Of a stretch of 9,052 bases of DNA, positions 6,997 to 9,052 are shown piece by piece (positions within the stretch are counted from its first letter, which is position 1; the number at the start of each line of letters is the position of its first letter). The notes below the pieces were generated by a model. It worked only from the letters and a program-made list of their open reading frames with translations, was not told where the DNA came from and ran no database searches. Position numbers and translations under genes: made by a program. The stretch is from Deltaproteobacteria bacterium UBA796 (GTDB lineage: Bacteria > Myxococcota_A > UBA796): contig DBIS01000293.1 of NCBI GenBank assembly GCA_002296975.1, positions 1 through 9,052 on the forward strand, read 5' to 3'.

Positions 6997-7033
6997 TATG
7001 CAATAGGCCAACCCCAACAGGCGGATGGGCACC

Positions 7034-7243
7034 ATGGACAAACCCTTAGACACCGGTACCGGCTACCTCTTGTGGCTGGCCTGCGTGATTGGTTTTTGTG
7101 GCATCCACCGCTTTTATGCACGAAAATGGGCCACCGGTGCAATCTGGCTGGTGACCGGTGGACTGTGCGGCGTTGGCCAAATCATCGACCTGTTTTTGAT
7201 GGAGGGTTTAATCGCCGACGGGAACAGGAATCGCCGCAGGTAA
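7034..7243 (+). CDS. TM2 domain protein
   Basis: A 69-residue protein made almost entirely of a TM2 domain: two membrane helices (about 11-24 and 34-56) joined by a short polar turn. The family motif is visible as G-F-C-G-I-H-R-F-Y (20-28), followed by an Arg-Lys turn, T-G-G-L-C-G-V-G and I-I-D at 50-52. The Asp in the second helix and the His-Arg-Phe-Tyr turn are conserved in the family, whose bacterial role is unknown. The tail is basic (N-R-N-R-R-R). The start at 7034 is preferred because AGGCGG (7019-7024) lies 9 nt upstream; the in-frame ATG at 7025 directly abuts that site. The usual Gly after the Tyr is replaced by Ala-Arg. It is divergent from the carbonic anhydrase-like gene and its stop is 5 bp from the transporter's stop. 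Confidence 0.85.
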   Translation: MDKPLDTGTGYLLWLACVIGFCGIHRFYARKWATGAIWLVTGGLCGVGQIIDLFLMEGLIADGNRNRRR

Positions 7244-7248
7244 ATGCC

Positions 7249-8568
7249 TTAGCCGATCAGAACTCCCGCCACAGTCCCGGTCATAAAGGCCGCTAAGGAG
7301 CCACCGATCATCGCGCGGATCGACAAGTCTGCCAAATCGCCCATGCGCTCGGGTGCAATTCCACCGATACCGCCCAGTTGAATTCCGATACTCGCAAAGT
7401 TGGCAAAGCCACACAGCGCATAGCTAGCGATGATGGCGGACCGCTCAGACAAGACCGGCACCGGACTGTTCACCAGTTCGCCCAGATGGATGTAGGCAAT
7501 AAATTCAGTGAGAACCATCTTTTCACCGAGCAAGCCACCCACAACGGTCGCCTCTGACCAGGGCACGCCCATCGCAAATGCTATCGGAGAAAACAATACG
7601 CCCAATATTCTGGACAAACTCAAGGGCTCACCCGTGATCATGATCCAGCTGATCATCCAGTCAAACATGGCGATCAGCCCCACAAAGGCGATCAACATTG
7701 CCGCCACGTTGATGGCCAACTTGACCCCCTCGGTCGCGCCCCTGGCCGCAGCCTCAAGCACATTTCGGTCTGGCTTTTTGAGAGAGACAGGCGTTTTACC
7801 CATCGTCACTGGCGTTCCATCCTCTGGAACCATCACCTTTGCGATGGCCAGTGATGCCGGTGCGGACATGATCGAGGCCGTCACAAGGTGCCCAGCTATG
7901 CCTGGAATATCCTGCAAAAAGCCGACGTAGGCCGCCATCACGCCGCCGGCTACCGTAGCGAAGCCACCTGTCATGACCGCGTTCAACTCAGACCGGGTCA
8001 TCTTAGCGACAAAGGGCGCGATCAATAGCGGGGCTTCTGTTTGGCCCACAAAGATGTTCCCGGCAGCCGACAAGCTCTCGGCACCACTCGTTCCCATGGT
8101 CTTTTGCATTAAGCCTGCAATCACCGAAACCAAACGTTGCATGACCCCGATGTGGTACAGGATCGACATCAGGCTCGAAAAGAAAATGATGGTAGGCAGA
8201 ATCCAGAAGGCGAAAGTCTTGACCGGCGGAGAAATTCGGCCGATGAAGGTGACCGGGGCGCCGTCAGCGCTGAGCACCTGATGCGCCTCAACAGACTGAA
8301 AAACAAAGTTCGCCCCCGCCTCTGAAAAGCTGAGCAGCTTCTTGACCCCTGTGTCGACGACCCCAAAGAAAAACCCTTGAAGCTCTGGCGACAACACGAT
8401 GACGGCAAATATCAACTGAAGTCCAACGCCCCACAGCACTGGACGCCAACGAATGCCTCGGCGGTTGGTGGAAAGAAGCCAAGCGATGCCGATCATCACC
8501 CCCAGCCCGGTCAGGGACAAAGCGCGTTCAGCAAAACCAGTCGGTTCGGTCACAAATGTAGCAATCAT
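7249..8568 (-). CDS. Concentrative nucleoside transporter (NupC/CNT family)
   Basis: An inner-membrane symporter that takes up nucleosides with Na+ or H+. With the start at 8566-8568 it has 439 residues, near the family norm. Numerous hydrophobic helices are visible. The nucleoside-site motif is G-Q-T-E-A-P-L (175-181), matching the GQTEAP of VcCNT, and F-A-N-F-A-S (388-393) matches the Phe/Asn/Ser nucleoside-contact segment near the C-terminus. In G-E-K-M-V-L-T-E-F (348-356) Thr replaces the Asn usually seen before Glu-Phe. The frame stays open to 8772, which would give 507 residues, but the extra 68 are not membrane-like and would run into the divergent lipoprotein gene. The ribosome binding site is weak, so TTG at 8580 is also possible. 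Substrate preference and coupling ion cannot be read from the sequence. Confidence 0.94.
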   Translation of the reverse strand: MIATFVTEPTGFAERALSLTGLGVMIGIAWLLSTNRRGIRWRPVLWGVGLQLIFAVIVLSPELQGFFFGVVDTGVKKLLSFSEAGANFVFQSVEAHQVLSADGAPVTFIGRISPPVKTFAFWILPTIIFFSSLMSILYHIGVMQRLVSVIAGLMQKTMGTSGAESLSAAGNIFVGQTEAPLLIAPFVAKMTRSELNAVMTGGFATVAGGVMAAYVGFLQDIPGIAGHLVTASIMSAPASLAIAKVMVPEDGTPVTMGKTPVSLKKPDRNVLEAAARGATEGVKLAINVAAMLIAFVGLIAMFDWMISWIMITGEPLSLSRILGVLFSPIAFAMGVPWSEATVVGGLLGEKMVLTEFIAYIHLGELVNSPVPVLSERSAIIASYALCGFANFASIGIQLGGIGGIAPERMGDLADLSIRAMIGGSLAAFMTGTVAGVLIG

Positions 8569-8626
8569 GAGCCCATTCAACCACAGGCCTAGATTGGGCC
8601 CAACTGCAACAGCCAAGAAACGAGCA

Positions 8627-8654
8627 GCTATAGTTTGAAACGGTCGTGAAACAA
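8627..8654 (-). promoter_or_regulatory. Weak promoter candidate for the nucleoside transporter gene
   Basis: On the minus strand TTGTTT (8649-8654) and TATAGC (8627-8632) are separated by 16 nt, about 60 bp upstream of the chosen start. Both boxes are partial matches. Together with the divergent lipoprotein start, the region 8569-8756 (188 bp) contains no other feature that I can support. Confidence 0.25.
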
Positions 8655-8746
8655 AGCCGGTGTTGGCTACACCGAACAGTTGACGACCACCGATTCCGGG
8701 GGCACAACCCACACCGAATCGGCGCATACCTGTTTTTCGTGCGCTT

Positions 8747-8750
8747 GGAG
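8747..8750 (+). promoter_or_regulatory. Ribosome binding site of the lipoprotein gene
   Basis: GGAG sits 6 nt before the ATG at 8757, a good Shine-Dalgarno that fixes this start. TTGACG at 8680-8685 further upstream resembles a -35 element, but no convincing -10 follows it. Confidence 0.6.
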
Positions 8751-8756
8751 ACTCTA

Positions 8757-9052
8757 ATGAAAACTCAATCACTCACACTTCTCGCTGCTCTCGCCCTGAT
8801 GGCTTGCTCCTCCAGGTTCGAAGGCAAAGATCTCGAAGCACCGAGCCTGGGTGGCGGCGCTGACAGCGGCCTCACCACAGATGACGCAGACGCAGACGGC
8901 GGCCTTGCACCCGAAGATGCCGATGCGGACAATGATGGTGTGAGCATTGCCGATGGAGACTGTGACGACGAGAACGACGGGGTTTATCCACGTTTCGACG
9001 GGACACCTGGCGCCACAGATATTTGCGACGGCATCGACAATGATTGTGATGG
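8757..9052 (+). CDS. Lipoprotein with MopE-type metal-binding motif (3' end outside the window)
   Basis: An open frame from ATG 8757 to the right edge, 98 complete codons with no stop. It starts with a lipoprotein signal: M-K-T, a hydrophobic core, then the lipobox L-M-A-C, with the lipidated Cys at residue 17. Residues 18-45 are Gly/Ser/acidic, a flexible tether. From about 46 the protein is Asp-rich: D-A-D-A-D-G-G, D-A-D-A-D-N-D-G-V, then G-D-C-D-D-E-N-D (positions about 68-75), P-G-A-T-D-I-C-D-G and I-D-N-D-C-D. This is the putative metal-binding (MopE-like, probably Ca2+ or Cu) motif common in secreted proteins of Myxococcota and relatives. Here the proline-glycine linker is preceded by an extra R-F-D-G-T. 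Such proteins usually carry several copies of the motif and a C-terminal domain, neither of which can be seen here. Confidence 0.88.
   Translation, partial: MKTQSLTLLAALALMACSSRFEGKDLEAPSLGGGADSGLTTDDADADGGLAPEDADADNDGVSIADGDCDDENDGVYPRFDGTPGATDICDGIDNDCD

Noticed and set aside
8569..8772. N-terminal extension of the nucleoside transporter to 507 residues
   Set aside because: The extra 68 residues lack membrane character and family similarity, and would overlap the start of the divergent lipoprotein gene.

Overview
The window comes from a bacterial chromosome, most plausibly a member of the Deltaproteobacteria in the broad sense, perhaps Myxococcota or a relative. Three things suggest this: the bacterial 16S 5' region, a partial lipoprotein carrying the Asp/Cys-rich MopE-type metal-binding motif that is common in that group, and a gene set of SMC, membrane-anchored FtsY and ZapA. 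The assignment is an inference. No tree or database search was run.

Layout. Positions 1-355 hold the 5' end of a 16S rRNA gene on the minus strand, so the rRNA operon continues off the left edge. Its leader and control region (356 to about 600) contains a sigma70-like promoter with a GC-rich discriminator, a boxA-like antitermination element and several hairpins. Positions 722-6231 form a compact minus-strand cluster in the order smc, ftsY, zapA and a DUF2752 membrane protein gene. Its gaps are 31 bp and about 32 bp, and the last pair overlaps by 4 bases. The cluster reads towards the rRNA operon on the same strand. An extended -10 promoter lies about 80 bp upstream of smc.

Upstream, positions 6452-6976 encode a gamma-class carbonic anhydrase-like hexapeptide-repeat protein (minus strand), with a possible intrinsic terminator just after it. 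A 30-codon membrane-peptide reading frame overlaps its stop codon. A small TM2-domain protein (7034-7243, plus) is divergent from it across a short AT-rich gap with an inverted repeat. A concentrative nucleoside transporter (7249-8568, minus) converges on the TM2 gene with a 5-bp gap. At the right edge a lipoprotein with a MopE-type motif (8757 onward, plus) diverges from the transporter and runs out of the window.

How the genes work together. The smc-ftsY-zapA cluster joins chromosome organisation, signal-recognition-particle receptor function and Z-ring assembly, all growth-linked housekeeping roles. It sits directly upstream of an rRNA operon, another growth-linked unit. The right half (carbonic anhydrase-like protein, TM2 protein, nucleoside transporter, surface lipoprotein) looks like independent single genes. 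I found no defence system, mobile element, CRISPR array or tRNA. The content is mostly ordinary core genome. The points most worth a second look are the reduced glycine motif in the SMC hinge, the transporter's altered motif, the coupled DUF2752 gene, the small overlapping membrane ORF and the truncated lipoprotein.
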